NCBI GenBank assembly: GCA_021648285.1
Contig: JAKITC010000008.1
Location: 1 to 64,000, forward strand
DNA length: 64,000 nt
From: Sulfurimonas sp.
GTDB lineage: Bacteria > Campylobacterota > Campylobacteria > Campylobacterales > Sulfurimonadaceae
Direction: 5' to 3'
Shown here: one piece after another, positions 1-7,919 of the stretch
Position numbering within the stretch: position 1 is the stretch's first letter
Layout: the number at the start of each line of letters is the position of its first letter
The notes under the pieces: model-generated
Databases searched by the model: none
Seen by the model: only the letters and a program-made list of their open reading frames with translations
Told to the model about the DNA's origin: nothing
Made by a program: the position numbers and the translations under genes

Positions 1-222
1 TAATACAAGGCAGGTTAACTGTGACTTGGAGTGTTATACGCCTAAATTTAATGTTTAGTATTTATGAAACTGACTTTAGGAATAGATATTTGCTGGAAGA
101 GATTTATTTATCCGACAGACTCCTAGTCGGAAATCATTCGGACATGCATAAGTAAAAAATCTCTAAGTGTAAAATTATAACACAAGTGTCCGAATGAGAG
201 TGGCGTAAGCAGGTTTAAAAAT
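1..222. other. Left-edge region with inverted repeats, no confident gene
   Basis: No gene can be assigned. Two plus-strand frames are open from the left edge: one stops at 58 and one at 155. Either could be the tail of a gene lying outside the window, but neither product is recognisable. The segment contains a short hairpin (TCCGAC / GTCGGA around 118-132) and a perfect 11-bp inverted repeat, TCATTCGGACA at 134-144 and TGTCCGAATGA at 187-197. Such an arrangement could be a remnant mobile-element end or a regulatory structure. Confidence 0.35.
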
Positions 223-288
223 ATGGTTTTAGAGGAGAAAAGAGCATATGAAATCTTAACTGTTAATAATTTTGGATATAGTAATACT

Positions 289-594
289 ATGAAACTAAAA
301 AGTATAATTACATTTTCAATACTAGTAGCACTAAGTTTTTCAATAATGCATGAGTTTGCTTTTGCAGAATTCGATGAAAAGCATTGTAGTATAAGTGAAT
401 ATGTAAGTGAACTTGAAGCTCCTAATAATTGTGGAGACATTTGTGATATACATTTTGAATACCATCAAGCATATGTGTTTCCTCAAAAAAAATTCTATGT
501 ACAAAATATAGATAAAACCTCAGAATTAATAATATTAAAAGAGAGTTATGATTTTTCAACAAATCTAGACTTAGTAATACCTCCTACAGCTTAA
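289..594 (+). CDS. Small exported protein of unknown function upstream of RND efflux genes
   Basis: About 101 residues from the ATG at 289. This start is chosen because it places a clean signal peptide at the N-terminus (basic MKLK, a hydrophobic stretch, then FAFA before the likely cleavage site). An in-frame ATG at 223 would add 22 non-signal residues. The mature part has three cysteines (CSISEY, then NNCGDIC) and several His and Glu residues. I do not recognise the family. It lies 55 bases upstream of a TolC-like gene on the same strand, so a periplasmic accessory role in metal efflux is a reasonable guess but only inference. Confidence 0.55.
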   Translation: MKLKSIITFSILVALSFSIMHEFAFAEFDEKHCSISEYVSELEAPNNCGDICDIHFEYHQAYVFPQKKFYVQNIDKTSELIILKESYDFSTNLDLVIPPTA

Positions 595-649
595 ATAGTT
601 ACCCCAACCTATACCTTTATCAAATTTTTACTATAACAAAAGGATAATT

Positions 650-1819
650 ATGTTAAAAAACATACTTATATCTGGACTTTTATGCTCTTTTTTAAGCGCT
701 GAAAGTTTCGATACATTTTTACAAAACGCTATAGAAAATAGCCCATACTTAAAGTCATCTACACTTGCAGTAGATCAAGCAAAAGAGCAAGGTTCAATGA
801 TTTTAAGATATAAGAACCCAACACTAGAATTAGAATACTCTGACTTTAAACCAGATATTGGAAGTTTTGATGATGGTTACCGTGTAAATATCTCACAACC
901 TATAAGACTTTGGGGAGTTGGTGACGATAGAGATAAGCTAGCAAATAACACCATTAAAAACGCAGATGCTTCATATGCTAGAAACAAAGCTATTTTTGTT
1001 CGTGACATCTCTTTATCTTACACCGATTATGCAAACAAAAAGAGTCTAGTAAAACTAGGAGAGCAAGAACTAAGTATTGCTAAAACAATTTATGACATCT
1101 CTTCATCTCGTTATGATGCTGGGACAATCTCTCGTGGACTTATGCTTCAAGCAAAGATAGACTACGAGATGGTTCAAATAAAAAATGAAAACTTAATGCT
1201 AAATACTATACAGTCTTACTACAACTTACTAAATCTTTCAGGTATAAATAAAGAAGTATCATTTGATGATGACTACTCTTTTGCTCTACATGTAGATCAA
1301 GACTTAGCTAACAACCCTAGACTAATGGTTCTAAAATCTCAACAAGACAAAGCCCTTTCACAAGCCATGCTAGATACAAATAAAGTTGAGTGGATAAATA
1401 TTTTTGCTGAGTTTGAAAGTGAACCTGAGCAAGATATTACAAGAGTTGGAATCAACTTTCCACTTGCAGTATTTAACACAAAAAGCCAAGAGGTTCAAAT
1501 AGCAAAATTACAAAGTAATCGTGCTTCGCTTCTTATAGATAACCAAAAAACAAAACTTAGTATTGAGATGTCAAGACTTCAAAAAGAGCGTGATTCTTTA
1601 GCTGTTTTGAAAAGTAAAAACCAAGAGATACTTACAGGTGAAGAGGAACTTTTAAAAATGTTTCAAAATGGATATAAAATAGCAAATATAAATCTACTTC
1701 AACTTCAAGATATAAAAAATAAGGTGATAAGCACAAAAAGAAGTCTTATTAAGATAAAAACGGCACTAGACAAAAATACCATAACACAAAACTATAACCA
1801 AGGACAATACAATGACTAA
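650..1819 (+). CDS. TolC/CusC-family outer membrane efflux protein
   Basis: 389 residues with a short signal peptide (about 1-17). The long helical, coiled-coil-prone pattern is typical of outer-membrane factors of tripartite pumps. It would form the outer-membrane channel of the RND pump encoded just downstream. The gene overlaps the adaptor gene by 8 bases, which implies translational coupling in a CBA-type operon. At 389 residues it is a little short for CzcC/CusC (usually above 410) but it is intact. Substrate cannot be read from this subunit. Confidence 0.88.
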   Translation: MLKNILISGLLCSFLSAESFDTFLQNAIENSPYLKSSTLAVDQAKEQGSMILRYKNPTLELEYSDFKPDIGSFDDGYRVNISQPIRLWGVGDDRDKLANNTIKNADASYARNKAIFVRDISLSYTDYANKKSLVKLGEQELSIAKTIYDISSSRYDAGTISRGLMLQAKIDYEMVQIKNENLMLNTIQSYYNLLNLSGINKEVSFDDDYSFALHVDQDLANNPRLMVLKSQQDKALSQAMLDTNKVEWINIFAEFESEPEQDITRVGINFPLAVFNTKSQEVQIAKLQSNRASLLIDNQKTKLSIEMSRLQKERDSLAVLKSKNQEILTGEEELLKMFQNGYKIANINLLQLQDIKNKVISTKRSLIKIKTALDKNTITQNYNQGQYND

Positions 1820-2897
1820 AAGAATATGTTTATTTTCATTTTTAATAACAACATCACTGTTTTCAGTTGAGATACCAACAGCACATGCACAAGAGAAAAA
1901 GTTTGGAAAATCCGTCGAGTTAAATGCTCAAATAATCCAACTTTCAAATGCTAGTCAATCTGTAACTTCCCTTGTAAGTGGACACTTAGAAAAGTACTTT
2001 GTTGATCCAGGGCAAAAAGTAAAAGCTGGGCAAAAAATAGCTTTAATTGAGTCTATTTTAGTGTCAAAAATGACCGCTGATTATATAGCTTTAAACAAGC
2101 AATATAAAGCACTTGATGAGAACTATATATCTACCAAAAAACTTTATGATAGCGGCATGACTTCTATGCGTGAGTTAAACAACCAAAGCATACAAAAAAA
2201 TGCAATGCTTGCACAAATCAATGCACTAAAATCTCAGTTAAACACTTTAAACATAGATACGAAAAATCTAAAGCAAGCTACTGCGAACTTCATTTTGTAT
2301 GCGCATAACGGTGGAACTGTATCTCAACTTCTTCAGCCACTTCATACAGTCCTTCGTGTTGATGAAGCAGTTATAAACATCATAAAAGATCAGGCATTTT
2401 ACATAAAATCTTTTGTTCCATTACAATACGCTGGTACTGTAAAAGTTGGACAAAAAATGGTAATACAATACAATAACAGAGATATTATAACGCACATAAA
2501 ACAAGTACTTCCAACAGTTGATGAAACTACTCAACGCATAGTAGTTTTATCTAGTGTAGATGAAAAAGCTGATGATTTGTATATTAACTCTTTTGTTAAG
2601 TCTACTCTTTACTTTAAGGCAGATGCTCCACATGTAGCGGTAGAAAAATCGGCACTTTCATTTTTTAATAATGAGTGGGTTGTGTTTGTACCTAAAAAAC
2701 CTGAAGAAGTTAAAGGTGAAGAACACGAAGAACATGTAGAAGTTCCATACGAAGCAAGAGTAGTTGAAATAATAGCTCGTGATGACAAATATGTGGGTGT
2801 ACTTGGTTTAGAAAAAGATGAAGAGTATGTGAGTGATAAATCTTACTATGTTAAGTCGATGATGCTCAAATCATCTCTTGGCGAGCATGGTCACTAG
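1812..2897 (+). CDS. RND efflux periplasmic adaptor (CusB/CzcB-like membrane fusion protein)
   Basis: 361 residues with a signal peptide ending near residue 26 (HA|QEKK). A lipoyl-type half motif (VSGHLEKYFVDPGQKVKAGQ) precedes a helical hairpin of about 90 residues, followed by a beta-barrel domain. This is the architecture of adaptors that bridge an RND pump to a TolC channel. A His/Glu-rich loop (GEEHEEHVEV, about 305-314) and a C-terminal GEHGH are consistent with heavy-metal binding. The pump gene begins 8 bases after the stop. Metal transport is family knowledge plus the His-rich segments; the particular metal is not determined. Confidence 0.88.
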   Translation: MTKRICLFSFLITTSLFSVEIPTAHAQEKKFGKSVELNAQIIQLSNASQSVTSLVSGHLEKYFVDPGQKVKAGQKIALIESILVSKMTADYIALNKQYKALDENYISTKKLYDSGMTSMRELNNQSIQKNAMLAQINALKSQLNTLNIDTKNLKQATANFILYAHNGGTVSQLLQPLHTVLRVDEAVINIIKDQAFYIKSFVPLQYAGTVKVGQKMVIQYNNRDIITHIKQVLPTVDETTQRIVVLSSVDEKADDLYINSFVKSTLYFKADAPHVAVEKSALSFFNNEWVVFVPKKPEEVKGEEHEEHVEVPYEARVVEIIARDDKYVGVLGLEKDEEYVSDKSYYVKSMMLKSSLGEHGH

Positions 2898-2905
2898 GAA
2901 AAATC

Positions 2906-5900
2906 ATGCTAAATAAACTAATAGAGCTTTCGCTCAAATACAAACTACTCGTAATTGTTCTTTTTATGGCTATCTCCGTTTTTGGTTACAAAGCCTACAA
3001 AGAGATACCAATAGATGCCTTTCCAGACATCACACCAAAACAAGTTGTTGTCTATACTGAAAGCCCAGGAAATTCTGCTGAAGATATTGAAAAACTTATA
3101 ACTTACCCAGTTGAATCAGCACTTTCGGGTATGGCTGGAGTGAAGCTAATCATGTCAAACTCTATTTTTGGTCTCTCTTATGTCTCTGTCTTTTTTGAAG
3201 ACGATATGGACATATATTTTCTTCGTCAATTAGTAAGTGAAAGATTAACAGGAATAGATGTTCCAAATGGTTGGGGAAAACCGGTTTTAGGTCCAAATAC
3301 AACAGGACTTGGTCAAGTTTTTTGGTACGAGATAAAAGACACTACAGGAAAATATAACCTACGTGAAATTCGCGAGATGCAAGAGTACATCGTCACACCT
3401 CTTTTTAAATCTGTCTCTGGTGTTGAAGAGGTAATCGGTTGGGGTGGTGATGAGAAGCAGTATAATGTCCTTATAGACACTAAAAAACTTCAAAATATTG
3501 GCATAACTTATAGCGATATCGTAGATGCACTCCAAAAAAGCAATCAAGCAGCAGGTGGACAGTACTTAGAATTTAATCGTGAGCAGTATCTTATTCGTGG
3601 AGCAGGACTTTACAAAACTCTTGATGATATTCGCAACACTGTTATAAAAAGCTCTAAAGGCCAATCTGTCACGATTGGTGATGTAGCAGTTGTTGAGACG
3701 GGAAGTGCACCAAGATTTGGAGCTGTAAGTATTGATGGTAAAGAAGCTGTTATGGGTATGGTTCTACAAAGAACTGCAACAAACGCAGCAAAAGTTGTGC
3801 AAAGACTTCAAGAAAAACTGCCAACAGTAAATGCAGCACTCCCAAAAGGTGTAGAAGTACAAACCATATACGATAGAACAGAGATAACACACAAAGCGGT
3901 CAATACCATGACATCAGCACTTTTAAGTGGTGTAATTTTAGTTGCTATCGTACTTTTTCTGTTTTTGTTTGAGATTAGAAGTGCATTTATTGTTATTATC
4001 TCACTGCCTATCTCTCTTTTAATCGCATTTTTATTGATGGATTATTATGGAGTGTCGGCAAATCTTATGAGTCTCTCAGGTCTTGCTATTGCTGTCGGAA
4101 TGATAGTCGATGGTACCATAGTAATAGTAGAAAATAGTTTTAGAAAACTTCATGATGAACCAAATAAACCAAAATTTGAAGTTGTCATGGAAGCTTCAAA
4201 AGAGGTGGCTACTCCTGTTACTTTTGCAGTTTTAATTATTGCAGCTGTTTTTATACCACTTCTTTCACTTGGTGGATTAGCTGGTAAACTTTATGGGCCA
4301 ATGGCTTTAAATATAGTCTTTGTTATGCTTGGTTCACTTTTTGTAGCTCTTATACTTATCCCTGTGCTTGTTTTATTACTACTTAAGCCTTCAAAATCGA
4401 GTGAAAATGTAGTGATGAAAATCATCAAAAAAGCTTACACACCATTTTTACTTTTTGCACTCTCACATGCTAAGTCTTTACTAGTTGGAGTATCGGTTAT
4501 CTTTGTCGTATTAGCCTATATATTAAGTCTGCAAGGTCGAGAGTTTATGCCTGAGCTAAACGAAGAGTCTATTATGTATCGTGTTATATCTATTCCTGGA
4601 ACAGGCTTAGAACACTCCACTAAAACTGCTGGTCTCATTGAAAAATATATTTTAAAGCATTACCCTGATGAGGTAGAGTCTGTTTTATCTATGATAGGTC
4701 GTAGCGAAAAAGGTGAGACTGCACAAGCCAACTATATGGAAGTTCTCTTAACCCTAAAAGATGGCATAGCAGATTTAGAAGTTCTTACCGATACAATGAA
4801 TGATGATTTAAAAGAGCATTTTGAGTACGTTCAGTTTATACCAACACAACCAATCGCTATGAGAATTGAAGAGCTTTTAGAGGGAGTTAAGGCTGAACTT
4901 GCGGTGAAAATTTATGGTGATGACCAAAAAGTACTTGATCGTATCTCTAAAGACATTCAAGCAAAACTATCAGGTGTTAATGGTTTAGAGGAGATGGAAG
5001 TTGAAACGCAATTAGGTCAAGCACAAATCAAAATAGAACCAAATTACCTAGCCCTTGCTCGTTATGGAATCAGTGTAGATGAAGTTATGGATGTTATTCG
5101 TAATGGTATCGGTGAAGAGCCTGTGAGTGAAAAAATAGAAGGTATTCGCCGTTTTGGGATTGTAGCTAAGATAAAAGGTGCAAAAAAAGATATACAGGCA
5201 GTTCGTGATGTAACTATGCGTGCAAAAAATGGTGCACTTGTTACATTCTCTCAGATCTGTGATATTACACTAAAGCAAGGGGCTTCTTTCATAAAAAGAG
5301 AAAATCTTTCGCGCTATATGGTTCTCTCCATGGAAGTTGAGGGTCGTGATGTAGCTTCATTTGTTGAGGAGGCTGACGATATCATAAAAACACAAGTAAA
5401 TATCCCAGATGGTTATTACATCGGTTGGGCTGGTGACTTTAAAAATATGAAAGAAGCAACTCAAAAACTGATGGTTATCGTACCAATCACAATCTTTTTA
5501 GTCATTTTACTTTTATATACTGCGTTTAATTCTCTTGGTAAAGCGATGATAATTTTACTTAATGTTCCATTTGGTTTTATTGGTGGGATTGTAGCACTTT
5601 TAGTAAGTGGTATATATCTATCAGTCTCTGCAATCATAGGTTTCTTAGCTATTTTCGCGATTGCTATCTTAAATGGGATAGTGCTAGTTAGTTTTATAGA
5701 TGAACTTCGTTCTAAGTTTCCTCATGTAGATATGAAAACACTTGTAAAAGATGCAACCTTATTGAGACTTCGTCCAGTACTTATGACTGCATTTACAACC
5801 CTCTTTGGCATACTGCCACTTCTTTATGCCACTGGTGTAGGAAGTGAGATTCAGTACCCGTTATCTGTAGTAATAACAGGAGGAATTATAAGCTCTACAA

Positions 5901-5983
5901 TACTAACATTATTAATTTTACCATCAACATATATGCTCTTTTATACAAAAAAGCATTCAGAGAATAATAAAAAGGCTTTATGA
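2906..5983 (+). CDS. CzcA/CusA-family heavy-metal efflux RND permease
   Basis: 1025 residues, the usual length for HME-RND pumps, with twelve predicted membrane segments and two large periplasmic loops. The N-terminus (KYKLLVIVLF, then EIPIDAFPDITPKQV) and the conserved membrane-helix segment MIVDGTIVIVENSFRKL identify the heavy-metal subfamily. It uses proton motive force to export metal through the adaptor and TolC partners encoded upstream. The helix-4 signature (AIAVGMIVDG) keeps the aspartate of the VDG motif but lacks the extra upstream aspartate of zinc/cobalt-type CzcA. It also does not match the CusA VDA form, so specificity is open. It overlaps the next gene by 4 bases. Confidence 0.92.
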   Translation: MLNKLIELSLKYKLLVIVLFMAISVFGYKAYKEIPIDAFPDITPKQVVVYTESPGNSAEDIEKLITYPVESALSGMAGVKLIMSNSIFGLSYVSVFFEDDMDIYFLRQLVSERLTGIDVPNGWGKPVLGPNTTGLGQVFWYEIKDTTGKYNLREIREMQEYIVTPLFKSVSGVEEVIGWGGDEKQYNVLIDTKKLQNIGITYSDIVDALQKSNQAAGGQYLEFNREQYLIRGAGLYKTLDDIRNTVIKSSKGQSVTIGDVAVVETGSAPRFGAVSIDGKEAVMGMVLQRTATNAAKVVQRLQEKLPTVNAALPKGVEVQTIYDRTEITHKAVNTMTSALLSGVILVAIVLFLFLFEIRSAFIVIISLPISLLIAFLLMDYYGVSANLMSLSGLAIAVGMIVDGTIVIVENSFRKLHDEPNKPKFEVVMEASKEVATPVTFAVLIIAAVFIPLLSLGGLAGKLYGPMALNIVFVMLGSLFVALILIPVLVLLLLKPSKSSENVVMKIIKKAYTPFLLFALSHAKSLLVGVSVIFVVLAYILSLQGREFMPELNEESIMYRVISIPGTGLEHSTKTAGLIEKYILKHYPDEVESVLSMIGRSEKGETAQANYMEVLLTLKDGIADLEVLTDTMNDDLKEHFEYVQFIPTQPIAMRIEELLEGVKAELAVKIYGDDQKVLDRISKDIQAKLSGVNGLEEMEVETQLGQAQIKIEPNYLALARYGISVDEVMDVIRNGIGEEPVSEKIEGIRRFGIVAKIKGAKKDIQAVRDVTMRAKNGALVTFSQICDITLKQGASFIKRENLSRYMVLSMEVEGRDVASFVEEADDIIKTQVNIPDGYYIGWAGDFKNMKEATQKLMVIVPITIFLVILLLYTAFNSLGKAMIILLNVPFGFIGGIVALLVSGIYLSVSAIIGFLAIFAIAILNGIVLVSFIDELRSKFPHVDMKTLVKDATLLRLRPVLMTAFTTLFGILPLLYATGVGSEIQYPLSVVITGGIISSTILTLLILPSTYMLFYTKKHSENNKKAL

Positions 5984-6309
5984 TGAAACATTTAATATTA
6001 CTGCTGACTCCACTATTTGTTTTTGCCACGCAAAGCACACTTACTCCAAGTGAACACAACTCTATACATGGATACAACAACAGACCAATTGTAAAAATGG
6101 GTAAAAAACAAAAAATGCACCAACTCCATAAAGTTGATGAGCAGGAAGCTATAAAAATTGTGAAAAATGCTACTCATGAGGATGTTGCACGAATGAAGTT
6201 AATTCACTCTGGTAATATATTAAAATACAAGGTAACAACAAAGAGTTACCTTGTAGAAATAAATGCTTTAGATGGGGAGATATTAAAAAAAATAATTAGG
6301 CGTTATTAG
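5980..6309 (+). CDS. Small exported PepSY-like protein
   Basis: 109 residues. A signal peptide (about 1-16, ending FVFA) is followed by a histidine-rich linker (HNSIHGYNN, KMHQLHKVDEQ). The C-terminal part resembles a PepSY domain: an alpha segment with EAIKIVKNAT, then strands YKVTTKSYLVEINALDGEILK. The start overlaps the pump stop (ATGATG around 5980-5985), so it is translated with the RND operon. PepSY proteins in metal-efflux operons are thought to be periplasmic modulators. The role here is inferred from location. Confidence 0.7.
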   Translation: MMKHLILLLTPLFVFATQSTLTPSEHNSIHGYNNRPIVKMGKKQKMHQLHKVDEQEAIKIVKNATHEDVARMKLIHSGNILKYKVTTKSYLVEINALDGEILKKIIRRY

Positions 6310-6380
6310 AATTATTAAGCCGATAAAGTTAAAAGATATTAGGTTTTACTGAGCTCAACCCTCAAGTAACTTCTTTTATT

Positions 6381-7919
6381 TTAGTAGTTATATGCAACTT
6401 TATAAGTTGGATCATCTTCCTCGTATGAACAGTGAGGTCCGGCTTTTTTTAGAATCGCTTTACAATCGGCTGATAGATGGCGAAGAAGCAAGTTTTTACC
6501 GGCATCTTCATACTTTTTAGTGATGGCATCAATTGCCTCAACCCCAGAACTATCCATAACCCTTGCATTTTTAAAGTCTATTACAACTTTTGGTGAATCA
6601 TTTTGTACATCGAAGTTGTCACCAAATGTTGTAGCTGAGCCAAAAAATAGAGGGCCATCAAGTTCATAAACTTTAGTTCCATCTGCTTCAGCATGTACTC
6701 TTGCTGTTATTCTCGCGTGTTTCCATGCAAAAGCAAGAGCCGAAATAATTACACCGGCAATAACTGCAACTGCTAAATCTTCTACAACTGTGATTATTGT
6801 AACTGTTACCATTACAAAAGCATCTGTACGCGGCATATATTTTAAGTGAGAAAAGCTTGACCATTCAAATGTTCCAATACTAACCATAAACATAATTCCT
6901 ATTAGAACAGCAACCGGGATAACATTTAAAATATCTGTCATAGATATAACAAGTATAAGAAGACCGACAGCAGCTACAAATGAAGAGAGGCGTCCAAGAC
7001 CACCAGAAGTATAGTTAATGATACTCTGACCAATCATAGCACAACCAGCCATACCGCCAAAGAAACCACAAGTCACATTACCCGTTCCTTGAGCTATACA
7101 CTCTTTGTTTCCAGAGCCACGCGTACCACTCATCTCATCTAAAACAGAAAGAGTTAAAAGAGACTCAATTAGACCGACAAGAGCTACGATAACTGCATAA
7201 GGAAGCACCATGACAATAGCATCAAGATTAAAAATATTTTGTGGGATTATAAAGCTTGGAAGCTTTCCTGCAAATTCACTAAGGTCTGTCAATTGACCAA
7301 CCAAAAGAGTATCTGCACCTGTAAAATATACCGCTAAAGTAATAAGTATGATAGCTATTAGACCAGATGGTACAGCCTTTGTAAATTTTGGCAGAAAGAA
7401 CATGATAAGCATAGTAACAAACACAAGAACATACATCATATAGCCTTGACCTTCAAAGAATTTAAATTGAGCAGTAGCAATAACGATAGCCAAACCATTT
7501 ACAAAGCCATACATAGCAGGTTGTGGAACCAAACGGATGAATTTACCAAGCTTTAAAAAACCAATGGATAACTGAATAAGACCAGCTATAATTGTTGCTA
7601 GCAAAATGTAGTGCAACACTCCCATAGCAAGTGCTTCGTTAGCTACTCCTTGAGCTTGAAGTAGTGCATTTGCTTCAATAGAAAGACCAACAAAAACAAT
7701 TGCGACCGCACCGGTAGCTCCACTAATCATACCTGGTTTACCACCAATAAGAGCAGTTATAAGACCTAGTATAAATGCAGTGTAAAGTCCAACAATAGGA
7801 CTTACATTTGCTATAAATGAAAACGCGATAGCTTCAGGAACTAGTGCTACAGCAACAACAAGACCTGATAGTATGTCATTTTTCATGTTTGATGTGTCAT
7901 ATTTTCTTATGTCAAACAA
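6381..7919 (-). CDS. SulP-family inorganic anion transporter with STAS domain
   Basis: 512 residues. The N-terminal 400 form a SulP membrane domain (DILSGLVVAVALVPEAIAF, GMISGATGAVAIVFVGL, and the repeated small-residue helices). The C-terminal 95 residues are a STAS domain with VVIDFKNARVMDSSGVEAID, including the Asp-Ser-Ser signature. Members carry sulfate, bicarbonate or other anions; specificity cannot be told from sequence. It starts one base before the valS stop on the same strand, so it is probably cotranscribed with valS. The gene at 5980-6309 converges on it. Confidence 0.88.
   Translation of the reverse strand: MFDIRKYDTSNMKNDILSGLVVAVALVPEAIAFSFIANVSPIVGLYTAFILGLITALIGGKPGMISGATGAVAIVFVGLSIEANALLQAQGVANEALAMGVLHYILLATIIAGLIQLSIGFLKLGKFIRLVPQPAMYGFVNGLAIVIATAQFKFFEGQGYMMYVLVFVTMLIMFFLPKFTKAVPSGLIAIILITLAVYFTGADTLLVGQLTDLSEFAGKLPSFIIPQNIFNLDAIVMVLPYAVIVALVGLIESLLTLSVLDEMSGTRGSGNKECIAQGTGNVTCGFFGGMAGCAMIGQSIINYTSGGLGRLSSFVAAVGLLILVISMTDILNVIPVAVLIGIMFMVSIGTFEWSSFSHLKYMPRTDAFVMVTVTIITVVEDLAVAVIAGVIISALAFAWKHARITARVHAEADGTKVYELDGPLFFGSATTFGDNFDVQNDSPKVVIDFKNARVMDSSGVEAIDAITKKYEDAGKNLLLRHLSADCKAILKKAGPHCSYEEDDPTYKVAYNY

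Noticed and set aside
123-440. 105-residue open frame on the minus strand
   Set aside because: It overlaps the left-edge inverted repeats and the small exported-protein gene, has no ribosome site and shows no recognisable domain.
6310-6380. Possible terminator between convergent PepSY-like and SulP genes
   Set aside because: Only interrupted pairings could be drawn, so support is too weak to list.
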